A stretch of 64,000 nt of DNA from Fulvitalea axinellae (GTDB lineage Bacteria; Bacteroidota; Bacteroidia; Cytophagales; Cyclobacteriaceae). Position 1 is the first letter of the stretch. Each line of letters opens with the position of its first letter. The DNA lies in assembly GCF_036492835.1 (NCBI RefSeq), contig NZ_AP025315.1, positions 434,001 through 498,000 of the forward strand, read 5' to 3'. The position numbers and the translations under genes are program-made. Below, one piece after another: positions 1 to 11,987 of the stretch. The notes under the pieces were generated by a model. It saw nothing but the letters and a program-made list of their open reading frames with translations. It searched no databases and had not been told where the DNA came from.

Positions 1-3366
<3,366 letters not shown>

Positions 3367-4884
3367 ATGCCAAAGAGAGCAATGTCGAATTTAAGAAGAG
3401 CCGTAATGGCCGTAATTTGCGCCACGATTTTTTGGGCCTGTGGCGCCGACAAACAAAAGGCGGATACGGGCCAAACCGCTAAGGTAATCGAGCAACAGAC
3501 CCCGTGGGGTTTGGAACGTTTTGTATTGCCCGAATTTCCCGACCGGATTATCGCCATAACAGAAATGGGTGCCGACACCGCATCGGCGAATAACCAGAAG
3601 GCCATACAAAAAGCAATAGACTTGTGTTCCGAAAAAGGCGGAGGCACCGTGTCGTTGCCGGCGGGTGTTTGGAGAACGTCGTATTTGGAATTGCGGGACA
3701 ACGTGAATCTCCGTTTGGAAAAAGGCTCAGTTCTAAGCTTCAGTGACAATCCGGATGACTACGCCGTTCCCACTTTTACCCGCTGGGAAGGAATGGAATG
3801 TATGAACTACCATCCTTTGCTCTATGCGAAAGGCAAAAAAAATATAGCCATAACGGGCAAAGGCCGTATCGAAGGAAACGGAAAAGCTTGGTGGCATATG
3901 GCAAGAAAAGGGAAAAAGATCACTTTGCCGAAACTATATACTCAGGCGCTTGAAGGCGTTGCGCCCAAAGACCGAAACTGCTTGGAATATGAGGAAGGTT
4001 CGTTCCTTCGTCCGTCAATGATACAGCTGATCAATTGCGAAAATATACTGGTACAGGGCATAGAGATCGGTTCTGGCCCGATGTGGACCACGCATTTCGT
4101 TTACTGTAAAAATGTGGTGGCCCAAAGGCTGAAAGTCCGTACCAACGGCCATAACAACGACGGCCTAACGCCTGACTCTTGCGAAAAGATGTTGATTGAC
4201 GATTGCGATTTCTCTACTGGAGACGATTGTATAGTGATCAAATCCGGACTGAACGAAGACGGTTGGCGAGTGGGCAAACCGAGTAGCAGAATAGTGATCC
4301 GTAATTCGAAAACCAAGCGTGGCCACGGCGGCGTGGTGATTGGCAGCGAAATGTCCGGTGGCGTAAACAAAGTATACGCCCTGAACTGCGACTTTGGCGG
4401 AACGGACCGAGGCTTGCGAGTGAAATCGATGAAAGGGCGCGGTGGTGTGATTGAGGATATCTGGTTTGAGAATATCCAGATGAAAAACATCAGGCGAGAG
4501 GCCATTATGCTTAATATGCGTTACGGTTCCAGCTCCACCCCTCCCCGTGGCGACAAGGTTCCGGTATTTCGCAATTTCAATTTCAAAAACATCGTTTCCA
4601 CCGGTTCAAAACACGCTGTTCGCGTAGTAGGCCTGCCGGAATCCAATGTCGATGGGATGAACTTTGAGAATATGCGACTGCAAAGCAAAAAAGGTATAGA
4701 GGTATCGGATATTTCGGATTGTGTATTTGACAGTCTGGAATTGAAGGCCGAAACACCATCACTAATACACGTAAAGGATGGAAATAACATTGCGGTTAAG
4801 CGTCTTTACGGTAGCGTTCCGGTTTCTGAGGCTCTACTTATTAGCGGAGAAAAGAATAAGGATGTTAGGATTGTGAAGGACTAA
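3367..4884 (+). CDS. GH28 polygalacturonase-family lipoprotein
   Basis: A glycoside hydrolase family 28 beta-helix enzyme, expected to cleave galacturonosidic bonds in pectin or rhamnogalacturonan. All GH28 catalytic signatures are present in order: NNDG with Asp265, the Asp286-Asp287 pair in GDDC, His320 in GHGG, and R351-V-K353, matching NTD/DD/H/RIK of characterised polygalacturonases. An N-terminal basic stretch, hydrophobic run and lipobox (IFWAC) indicate a surface or periplasmic lipoprotein. A second in-frame ATG five codons in (3382) gives a more compact signal peptide and may be the real start. Length (505 aa) is normal for bacterial exo-acting members. It is followed 84 bases on by a strong terminator, so it is probably monocistronic. 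Why a pectinase sits beside glycoprotein-glycan genes is unclear; the true substrate may be another uronate-containing polymer. Confidence 0.93.
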   Translation: MPKRAMSNLRRAVMAVICATIFWACGADKQKADTGQTAKVIEQQTPWGLERFVLPEFPDRIIAITEMGADTASANNQKAIQKAIDLCSEKGGGTVSLPAGVWRTSYLELRDNVNLRLEKGSVLSFSDNPDDYAVPTFTRWEGMECMNYHPLLYAKGKKNIAITGKGRIEGNGKAWWHMARKGKKITLPKLYTQALEGVAPKDRNCLEYEEGSFLRPSMIQLINCENILVQGIEIGSGPMWTTHFVYCKNVVAQRLKVRTNGHNNDGLTPDSCEKMLIDDCDFSTGDDCIVIKSGLNEDGWRVGKPSSRIVIRNSKTKRGHGGVVIGSEMSGGVNKVYALNCDFGGTDRGLRVKSMKGRGGVIEDIWFENIQMKNIRREAIMLNMRYGSSSTPPRGDKVPVFRNFNFKNIVSTGSKHAVRVVGLPESNVDGMNFENMRLQSKKGIEVSDISDCVFDSLELKAETPSLIHVKDGNNIAVKRLYGSVPVSEALLISGEKNKDVRIVKD

Positions 4885-4968
4885 GTATATGACAAAAATG
4901 GCCATTCAGATTATTGCTTGGTTTTGAGTGACTAATTCTATATGGGCAATAATCTGAAAACGGTCTAG

Positions 4969-5003
4969 GGCCGAGTGTAGCGAATCTACACTCGGCCTTT
5001 TTT
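4969..5003 (+). terminator. rho-independent terminator of the GH28 gene
   Basis: A perfect 12-bp stem (GGCCGAGTGTAG/CTACACTCGGCC) with a 5-base loop is followed directly by six T on the plus strand. Confidence 0.9.
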
Positions 5004-5077
5004 ATGACTCTTTGAGTCAGGTCACTATGATTTTCTCCAAGCGATTTTTATACTCTTATCTAGCGTTTATAGAACTA

Positions 5078-6154
5078 CTAAAACTCCTTTCGAAGGAATT
5101 GCTCCATAATCTGAATGCGTTGTTCGCCTTTGTCTTGCTCGTTGCTCAACAGAATAACGATGCCGTTGGATTCCGGAACTAGCATCAGTAGGCTGGTAAA
5201 GCCATTGACGTCGCCACCGTGATGATATATTTTTCGGCCTTCGAAGTTAAGCGTAAACCAGCCGGCCCCGACGGTGTTGACTCCATGCGTTTCGTGTTTT
5301 TCGGCGAATATTTCGCTTTTTTCCGCTTGCGTAAAGTAATCACCAAGGAAGGCTTTTCCCCATTTCTCAAGATCAGTAATATTGCTTTCCATTTCCCCCG
5401 CACTGTATGCGATATCCATTCTGTAACTGTCGGCCTTAGCGTCTTGGTTATATCCTTTAGCGCGATTGTCGCTTTGGATAATGTCAGGGCTTTTCCCCGT
5501 GTTTTGAAGGTTTAGTGGCTCATATATTTTCTTATGCAAATACTCTTGGTATGTCATGTCCGTAAGTTCTTCGATGAGCATACCGAGAATATAGAAATTG
5601 GAGTTGCAATAAGAAACGTATTGGCCCGGAGTGAATTCAAGACCCTTTTCTTCTGTAAGCTCAAAAATCAGTTCGAGGATTTCGTCTTTGTCGAGCTGTT
5701 GCCCCTTTTTATCATACTCTCCAACAATAGTGGAATACTCCGGTATGCCCGATTGGTGTGTCAATAAATGACGGATCGTTATTTTATCTCCATGTGGGAA
5801 GGTTTCGTCGAAATCGCTGAGCTTTTGGTCTAGGCTTTCGATCAGTCCGTCACGTTTCAGGTTCATTATCGCAGTTGCGGTGAATGATTTCGTCACCGAT
5901 CCGATTCTGTATATAAGCGAAGGGTCGTTCGGAACACCGTTCGCTTTATCCGCCATTCCAAAGCCTTTTCGCAGTATGTCTTGGCCATTTTTGTGGATCA
6001 GTACGCTTCCCGAATATCCGATGTTATTCAGATATGCCTCCGCCGATATGTAATTATCATCTGGCTCCGTTTCGTCGTTATTCGAGCAGGCTGTCATCAT
6101 CAAAAGGAAAAATCCGAGGATAAGGAATGGGAGTTTATTGGTTATCAGTGTCAT
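5078..6154 (-). CDS. beta-lactamase/transpeptidase-like serine hydrolase lipoprotein
   Basis: Class C beta-lactamase/esterase-like family (PF00144 type), 358 aa. The catalytic Ser86-x-x-Lys89 motif is in GSVTKS, the second element is YCNSN, and a His-Gly element (HHGGDVNG) occupies the third motif position. The N-terminus is a lipoprotein signal ending in MMTAC (Cys23), so it acts in the periplasm or at the outer membrane. Members include D-aminopeptidases, esterases and peptidoglycan-modifying enzymes; beta-lactamase activity cannot be assumed. It is 125 bases downstream of the acyltransferase gene on the same strand, so the two may be co-transcribed. Confidence 0.9.
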   Translation of the reverse strand: MTLITNKLPFLILGFFLLMMTACSNNDETEPDDNYISAEAYLNNIGYSGSVLIHKNGQDILRKGFGMADKANGVPNDPSLIYRIGSVTKSFTATAIMNLKRDGLIESLDQKLSDFDETFPHGDKITIRHLLTHQSGIPEYSTIVGEYDKKGQQLDKDEILELIFELTEEKGLEFTPGQYVSYCNSNFYILGMLIEELTDMTYQEYLHKKIYEPLNLQNTGKSPDIIQSDNRAKGYNQDAKADSYRMDIAYSAGEMESNITDLEKWGKAFLGDYFTQAEKSEIFAEKHETHGVNTVGAGWFTLNFEGRKIYHHGGDVNGFTSLLMLVPESNGIVILLSNEQDKGEQRIQIMEQFLRKEF

Positions 6155-6175
6155 AGTTTTAAATTTGGTGTTTAG

Positions 6176-6275
6176 GTCTCAGGTGTTAAGTGTTGGGTAT
6201 TGAATGTGAAGTATTGGGCGTATAGGTTATAAGAGGCAAAGTATTTAAGACCTTATACCTAATACTGCGTACCAT
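6176..6275. repeat. degenerate short tandem repeat (GGTATTAAGT-like), copy 2
   Basis: Between the serine hydrolase and the acyltransferase the sequence repeats variants of the same 9-10 base unit: AGGTGTTAAG, TGTTGGGTATTG, AAGTATTGGGCGTATAGG, ACCTTATACCTAATAC. The last segment matches the elements near 3250 and 26800. It is non-coding, with no open frame of note. Confidence 0.45.
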
Positions 6276-6279
6276 TTTT

Positions 6280-7359
6280 TCATACCGTCACTTCCTGAGC
6301 AGTGGCTTTAATTTTCTTTTTCCACGAGAGCCCGAATAATGGCCTTAGGAAAGAGAGTCTTTTGAGTAGGAGTTCATAGCCAAGGAAGCAGAAAAGGAAT
6401 GTAAATATCGTTATGGCTATGAACTGTTGGAGCGGAGTAAGTTCAAGTGGAAGCATGATCCAAGCTCCGGCGTAAAGGGCGACCATATGGATAATGTAAA
6501 CGGGATATACCGCCGGGCTGAGGTAGCTCAATAAGGCGCTTGGTTTGTTGAGATTTTGATGGGCTAAACCGAATACGCCGAGGACCCAGCAGTTGGATTC
6601 GAAGCTGGTGAGATACATGTTTGAGATAGATTCGTAGCCTGTGAATCGAAGGATGAACAGCGCTGTGGCAATGCCGATGTAGAGCCATTTCCATGTGGTC
6701 ACCGTTTTCCAGAAGTTTTCGCCGCTGTACATGAATATATAGCCGAAGTAAAAAGCGATCAGTCCGATGAAGAATCCGTGGGTGGTCTGGGCGTACAGTT
6801 CATAGAGCTGTGGTTTTACTAGGCCTACTTCCAACAGAAAGAAGCCCGACATAATGAACGGGCCCAAGACATAGGACATTACCTTGGCCAGTATTTTTTT
6901 GAATTTGCCGTTTTCTAGTTTATTCATAAAATAGAATATCGGCGAAAGCAAAAGTACATAGGCGAAGATATTGCCCAAAAACCACAGGTGCCCGGCGTTT
7001 GGTATATAGCTGAAGGGCATGTTGTAGTATTTCTGAAAGATCAGAAAATGCAAAGGGCATATTGCCAATGCGCCGAAAATGAAGGGCAACAGGATTCGTT
7101 TAGCCCTTTCGAGTAGGAGCTGTTTGATGTTTCTTTTCCCCATCGCGAAATGGACGCCCATGCCCGACACGAAAAAGAGCAACGGTATGCGCCAGATGTT
7201 GAGCATTCTCATCGGTTGCCAGAGGCTTTCCATGGCTTCATCGCTTTTGATGAAGCCGATAAACATCGCCCACGGTTGAAATATTATGGCGATATGGTAA
7301 ATAAGTAACAGGCCGATGGCTATTACCCGCAACCAGTCGATGTCGTATCTTCTTTCCAT
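6280..7359 (-). CDS. acyltransferase 3 family integral membrane protein
   Basis: A 359-residue polytopic inner-membrane protein. The N-terminus (RRYDIDWLRVIAIGLLLIYH) is the characteristic start of acyltransferase-3 proteins (OafA/OpgC/WecH type), with the conserved Arg and the His of the first helix. About ten hydrophobic helices follow. Such enzymes acetylate or succinylate sugars of O-antigen, glucans or other exported glycans using cytoplasmic acyl-CoA. The acceptor cannot be told from sequence. It is upstream of the serine hydrolase on the same strand. Confidence 0.88.
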   Translation of the reverse strand: MERRYDIDWLRVIAIGLLLIYHIAIIFQPWAMFIGFIKSDEAMESLWQPMRMLNIWRIPLLFFVSGMGVHFAMGKRNIKQLLLERAKRILLPFIFGALAICPLHFLIFQKYYNMPFSYIPNAGHLWFLGNIFAYVLLLSPIFYFMNKLENGKFKKILAKVMSYVLGPFIMSGFFLLEVGLVKPQLYELYAQTTHGFFIGLIAFYFGYIFMYSGENFWKTVTTWKWLYIGIATALFILRFTGYESISNMYLTSFESNCWVLGVFGLAHQNLNKPSALLSYLSPAVYPVYIIHMVALYAGAWIMLPLELTPLQQFIAITIFTFLFCFLGYELLLKRLSFLRPLFGLSWKKKIKATAQEVTV

Positions 7360-7437
7360 TTTTGTGATAGTACAAAGTTGAGAGTCAAGCGTAAATAGAC
7401 CGCTCGGATAGTCATTTAATATCTTTAGAATGTTGGC

Positions 7438-8028
7438 TTATTGCAACATCATGGCCACGATGGTGCGTGATTTTTCAAGCTCTTTCAAGTCGAGTGTGAA
7501 GCCCATTGGTGTGAGTTGTTGTATGAGCATCTCGTAGGTCGGTTTCATGTCGGCGAATTTTCCTAATACCGTTTGTCTCGGTGTCGCTCCGTAATTGTTT
7601 TTGACGGTTTTGTCGGCTTTGGCGTCGATGAGCATTTGTACGATTTTGATACGTCCGAAAAATGCAGCGGTATGCAGGGCCGTAGAGCCGTCGTTGTTTT
7701 TTACGGAAAGGTCCGCCCCGGCGGCGATAAGCGCTTTGGCAATTTCGGGTTTGTTAAAGGTCGCCGCCGAGATCAAAGGAGTGGCGCCACTCATGGGTTC
7801 TTTTTGGTTGATGTCCGTTCCGGCTTTGATGTGTTGTTTCACGGCCTCGAGGTCCCCTTTTATTACGGAGGTCTGAATGTCGTCTTTCGGCTTCTTTACG
7901 GTCTTCTCGATTTTGACAGGTTTGCTTGACTGTTCCTTTTTCGCATTTGCGCAAGCGCTGGTGAAAAAGAGAGCGATGAGGATAACCGGGAGAGTCATTT
8001 TGAATGGGTTCGTGTTAAGCGTTTTCAT
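7438..8028 (-). CDS. ankyrin-repeat lipoprotein
   Basis: A 196-aa protein with a lipoprotein signal (hydrophobic run ending TSAC at about residue 26), a Lys-rich linker and three to four ankyrin repeats (for example GATPLISAA, DGSTALHTAAFFG, KNNYGATPRQ) at residues 50-150. Ankyrin repeats bind proteins; the partner is unknown. The first three repeats match the consensus well, while the C-terminal 40 residues lie outside the repeats. It stands alone on the minus strand, divergent from the HTH/TPR regulator. Confidence 0.88.
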   Translation of the reverse strand: MKTLNTNPFKMTLPVILIALFFTSACANAKKEQSSKPVKIEKTVKKPKDDIQTSVIKGDLEAVKQHIKAGTDINQKEPMSGATPLISAATFNKPEIAKALIAAGADLSVKNNDGSTALHTAAFFGRIKIVQMLIDAKADKTVKNNYGATPRQTVLGKFADMKPTYEMLIQQLTPMGFTLDLKELEKSRTIVAMMLQ

Positions 8029-8363
8029 GTCTTGAAATTTTTGTAGTTAATAATCCGTTTGACTTTTCACAAAGGTGGGATCAAAGTGGTTTTAGGCGTT
8101 AATCGGTATGAAGCGGGATGCATCAAGTTTGGGGAATCGATGAAAATTATGCGTCATGAGTATTAATTATGACGCAAAAGGCTGTTTTTAAATTCGTGAA
8201 GCTTGAAAAAATCAAGTGTTCAGATAATGCTTCAAAGGGCGTTTTAGACTTATAGGAATGGGTTTACGATGCGGTTTACTTTATCTTTTTGCCGGATACT
8301 CTTTGCATATTGCCCTTAATCTTATATCCTTTACGCTTTAATGTCGAGAAAGCGAAAAAGAAT

Positions 8364-10478
8364 ATGTCCGAGACGCCTTTAAAAGGAGATTTCATAAAGC
8401 GGGCCGAGGCTCTGGTATTGGAGCATTTGGCAAACGAGCAGTTCGGAGTATCCGAATTGGCGGATCTCATGCATATGAGCCGTTCGAATCTGTTGCGGAA
8501 GGTAAAGAAGCATTCCGAGCTTTCTGCCAGTCAGTTTATACGTCAGGTACGGCTTCGCAAAGGCATGGAGCTGTTGGAACAAACCGAATGGACGGTGGCT
8601 GAGATTTCAGATAAGGCCGGCTTTGGTAACAGTTCTTATTTCATAAAGTGTTTTCGTGAGCAGTACGGCTACTCGCCAGGTGAGGTGAGAAAAAGGGAGC
8701 CTGAAACGGTGACGGTCGTGGAGTCGAAGCTGGCTGAAGAGCCTTTAGCGTCGCAGGAGACTGAACCGAAAAGCTTTCGTTTGACTTATCTCGTGGCGAT
8801 TTTGGTTGTTGTTATATTTGGATTATTCTTTTATTTTAATAATTCGAAATCATCTTCTAATGATGAGGGGCGTGTAAGTAAGAAGTCCATCGCCGTTTTG
8901 CCTTTCAGGAATTTGAGCAGTGACTCTACGAACCTTTATTTTGTGAACGGTTTGATGGAGTCGTCGATAAACAGCCTGCAGAAGATTGAGGACTTGAGAG
9001 TGGTCAGCAGGACTTCGGTGGAGAAATTCCGTAATGCGGATATGACGATTTCGGAAATCGCCGAAGAGCTTGACGTAAACTATCTGGTGGAAGGCAGTGG
9101 CCAGCGTGTCGGGGACCAAGTGTTGCTGAATATACAGCTGATCGACGCCGGGAATGATACTCCTGTTTGGTCGGAGCAGTATAATCATCAGGTCGTAGAT
9201 ATTTTCTCCCTGCAAAGGAGCGTGGCCAAGAAAATAGCCAGCGCTATTCAAGCCAAGGTGACGCCCGCCGAGTTGGAACGTATTGAGAAGAGGCCTACGG
9301 AGAATTTGGAGGCTTATGATTTTTATCTTAAGGCGCAGGATTTGTATCAGTCCAGAACCAAAGAGGGTTTGAACGAGGCGATTCCGCTTTTTGAAAAAGC
9401 TATAGCGCATGATCCGCAGTTTGCCTTGGCGTATTCGAAACTGGCCATTACGTATTATTATCTCGATATGCATCAGGTTGAAAAACAATACACCGATGTT
9501 ATCAATCAGAATGCGGACAAGGCATTATTATATGATTCGAGATCGGATATGAGCTTGATAGCCAAGGCGCTTTATTATATGCATAAAAAGGAATTTCAAT
9601 ACGCTATTCCGCATTTGGAAAAAGCTTTGGAATACAATCCGAATTCGGCTTTTGTGGTGAATATGCTGTCGGATATTTATGCCCGCGCCGAACCGAATAC
9701 GGCTAAGTATCTGAAATACGCTTTGAAGGGAATCCGGTTGGATATCGCCGCCAATGATTCCATCGGCAAGAGTTATATCTATCTGCACTTAAGCAACGCT
9801 TTTGTCCAGAACGGATTTGCCGAGGAGGCTTTGAAGTATATAAATCTGTCTTTGGCGTATAATCCCAAGAATGAATACTCGCCTTATCTGAAGGTTTTTA
9901 TTGAATACGCCGGACATTTGGATATGAAAAAGTCTACGGTGGCGCTTATTGAAATATTGCAAAAGGATACCACCCGCTTGGATATTATGCAGGAGGTGGC
10001 GAAGTTTTATTATTTTCAAGAGCGGTATGACAGCGCCTATCATTACTATAAAAAGTTTGTGGACAGAAAGCGGGAATACGGCTTGAATATGTATCCGCAT
10101 GAGAACCTCAAAATTGGCTTGGTATACGATAAAATGGGGTATGCGGAACAGGCGAAGATTTTTTATAAGGAGTATGCCGATTATTGCGAAAACGATAAGT
10201 CTATTTATAAATCGGCGAGCATAGCCTCGAAGTTGGTGCATGAGGGGAAATACGACGAGGCGATGGAGCAACTGAAGGTGTTCGCCACCAAGAGTGATTA
10301 CCAGTATTGGTTGTTGCTATTTTTGGAAAAAGATCCACTGTTGAAACCGTTGTTGAAGCATCCGGAATTTACGCCTACTATCCAGAAAATCAAGGACGGA
10401 TTTTGGGAGAACCATGAAGAGATTAGGCGGTCTTTGAGGGGTTCGGATTATTTATTAGGAAAGAAGAAGGAGATTTAG
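8364..10478 (+). CDS. AraC-type HTH / periplasmic FlgO-like / TPR membrane regulator
   Basis: A one-component membrane regulator of a Bacteroidota type. From the chosen ATG at 8364 (704 aa) it has an AraC/XylS double helix-turn-helix at residues 20-110 (FIRQVRLRKGMELLE and AEISDKAGFGNSSYFIKCFRE), a transmembrane helix at about 145-165, a domain beginning SIAVLPFRNLSSD that resembles the FlgO/CadC-associated periplasmic fold, and many TPR repeats to the end. The frame is open upstream to 8289, but those 25 codons do not look like an HTH extension, so the inner ATG is preferred. It probably senses a periplasmic state and controls nearby genes; targets are unknown. The CrtO-like gene follows after 41 bases. 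Confidence 0.9.
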   Translation: MSETPLKGDFIKRAEALVLEHLANEQFGVSELADLMHMSRSNLLRKVKKHSELSASQFIRQVRLRKGMELLEQTEWTVAEISDKAGFGNSSYFIKCFREQYGYSPGEVRKREPETVTVVESKLAEEPLASQETEPKSFRLTYLVAILVVVIFGLFFYFNNSKSSSNDEGRVSKKSIAVLPFRNLSSDSTNLYFVNGLMESSINSLQKIEDLRVVSRTSVEKFRNADMTISEIAEELDVNYLVEGSGQRVGDQVLLNIQLIDAGNDTPVWSEQYNHQVVDIFSLQRSVAKKIASAIQAKVTPAELERIEKRPTENLEAYDFYLKAQDLYQSRTKEGLNEAIPLFEKAIAHDPQFALAYSKLAITYYYLDMHQVEKQYTDVINQNADKALLYDSRSDMSLIAKALYYMHKKEFQYAIPHLEKALEYNPNSAFVVNMLSDIYARAEPNTAKYLKYALKGIRLDIAANDSIGKSYIYLHLSNAFVQNGFAEEALKYINLSLAYNPKNEYSPYLKVFIEYAGHLDMKKSTVALIEILQKDTTRLDIMQEVAKFYYFQERYDSAYHYYKKFVDRKREYGLNMYPHENLKIGLVYDKMGYAEQAKIFYKEYADYCENDKSIYKSASIASKLVHEGKYDEAMEQLKVFATKSDYQYWLLLFLEKDPLLKPLLKHPEFTPTIQKIKDGFWENHEEIRRSLRGSDYLLGKKKEI

Positions 10479-10519
10479 TCCTATTGAGTTAGTGTTCAGT
10501 TAATCAATAAAAGTCGTTT

Positions 10520-10978
10520 ATGCTTAAGTATCTATTTTTAGGTTTTTCGATCAGTTTAGGGTCATGGATTTTTGGGATGTTGTTCAATGCTATTTTTATG
10601 AAAACGAAATACTATGACAGGTTTTCAAATCTGAATTTTATTAGGAGCAGAAGTCTGAATAAAATCATGGGAATCGAATATTTCAGATGGATTATCAAGA
10701 ATAGCTTTTTTAGGTTTTTCAATCAGAAGATTAAGCTCGAAAATAAGAGCGTAGACTTGAATGAGATCAGGAAGGAGATGACTATCGCAGAAGTGAGTCA
10801 TTTGATCGCTTTTCTGCTTGTGAGTGTTTTCGCCGTATATAAGTCCCTTTCTGATGGAGTAATGGCTGGAATGTTGATTTCTGTTGGGAATGTGCTGTTG
10901 AATTTATACCCTTCTCTGTTACAACAGGAGAATAAAAGGCGTTTGGATAGGTTGATTAAAAGACAGGCTGGTTTGTGA
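10520..10978 (+). CDS. CrtO-like small membrane protein (glycosyl-carotenoid acyltransferase family)
   Basis: 152 aa with two hydrophobic stretches at the N-terminus, two more at residues 90-130, and a C-terminal motif (LLNLYPSLLQQENKRRLDRL) that closely resembles the NxYPxLLQxxNRxRL ending of the glycosyl-4,4'-diaponeurosporenoate acyltransferase family. In staphylococci that family acylates a glycosylated carotenoid. In Bacteroidota the substrate is unknown and no other carotenoid gene is in the window. It starts 41 bases after the HTH/TPR regulator on the same strand, so the two may be co-transcribed. Confidence 0.6.
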   Translation: MLKYLFLGFSISLGSWIFGMLFNAIFMKTKYYDRFSNLNFIRSRSLNKIMGIEYFRWIIKNSFFRFFNQKIKLENKSVDLNEIRKEMTIAEVSHLIAFLLVSVFAVYKSLSDGVMAGMLISVGNVLLNLYPSLLQQENKRRLDRLIKRQAGL

Positions 10979-11082
10979 CTTTTTGAAGGCCTAAATAATA
11001 AGGTTCTGTGGGTATCAATAAATGTGTATTTGATATTCGCCCATATTTGTCGTGAAAAATTGATTGATGAAATAGGTTTTGG

Positions 11083-11652
11083 TTAAGGCTTAAAAATTTC
11101 AACTTCGGTGTTTAGGTATTCCTGACCAAATTCTTTGATGATCATACTGTCACACTCTTGCTCTGTTAGTAAGCTATTGAAATGCTCTCCTATTGTAATC
11201 GGACGATTTATGATTGTTTTTAATTGTTCCGTTAGTCTTGGAGAATGTGTCGCAATTAGTGAAGAGAGGTTATGAATTGTTGTGATGGTTTCTTGACCGT
11301 CGTCATAAAATCCGCATGCTAGGTCAAGGCAAACTCTAAATATCCAACCAGAGAGGTTAGGTGCGTATAGTGTGGCTTCATGGAAGAGTATCCAGATGAT
11401 TACCGTTCCGTTTTTTGTATCTAAAAACCATATAGCGTCTTCATGGCAAAGGCCCAAGATCATCAGTTCATCTCGAGGTGTTTCGCCGTCGAATTCATAG
11501 TTGTCCTTGTCTAAGATTTGGCTAGGCTTGAGCCAGGCTAAATAATCTGATGCGTTGTACTCTTGGTTGTAGGGGACGTTTTGGCTTATCCACTTTTTAT
11601 AAAGCGAAGGCAGTGCGCCGAATTTGTTTTCTATTTCTGAGTGGGGTGACAT
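11083..11652 (-). CDS. SUKH-superfamily (SMI1/KNR4-like) protein
   Basis: 189 aa, soluble, acidic, no signal peptide. The first half fits the SMI1/KNR4 fold: an N-terminal helix (EIENKFGALPSLYKKWI) followed by the strand-rich segment containing the Ile-Leu-Gly and the Trp of DAIWFLDTKNGTVIIW. SUKH proteins commonly neutralise contact-dependent or polymorphic toxins, but orphan members exist. No toxin gene is adjacent. The DKNYY protein, another family often seen among immunity-type genes, begins about 330 bases away on the opposite strand. Confidence 0.7.
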   Translation of the reverse strand: MSPHSEIENKFGALPSLYKKWISQNVPYNQEYNASDYLAWLKPSQILDKDNYEFDGETPRDELMILGLCHEDAIWFLDTKNGTVIIWILFHEATLYAPNLSGWIFRVCLDLACGFYDDGQETITTIHNLSSLIATHSPRLTEQLKTIINRPITIGEHFNSLLTEQECDSMIIKEFGQEYLNTEVEIFKP

Positions 11653-11987
11653 TATTCTATTTGATTTGTGGTATATGGTTTACGTTCGTCGAGTTTGAGT
11701 GATGTTTTCATTGTCAAATTTAGTGATTTTTAATAAGGCATTGAACCCAGAATTCAGGGGTATTATCGGATGTTATCCAGTAAATTTTGACAGATATAAA
11801 GACTTTCAGAAGATATTTCTGAGGAGCTTTTCCTTGGTCGCAGAAACATTTCCTTTTTCTTCTTCAGGACTAATATTTCCCCTGAAAACAGTGTACATAT
11901 ATCAATATATTTTTCCCAGATTGTGAGAGTAAACACGATGTTGTCGCGTTTGAAAGTTGAATTCGGGAATACCTAAGACCAACAAAT
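11653..11987. other. intergenic region between SUKH and DKNYY genes
   Basis: About 335 AT-rich bases between two divergent genes. I see no repeat, hairpin or clear promoter box. A short open frame in it has no protein-like features. Confidence 0.5.

Noticed and set aside
11699-11926. 75-codon frame between the SUKH and DKNYY genes
   Set aside because: AT-rich spacer composition, no signal or domain, no partner.
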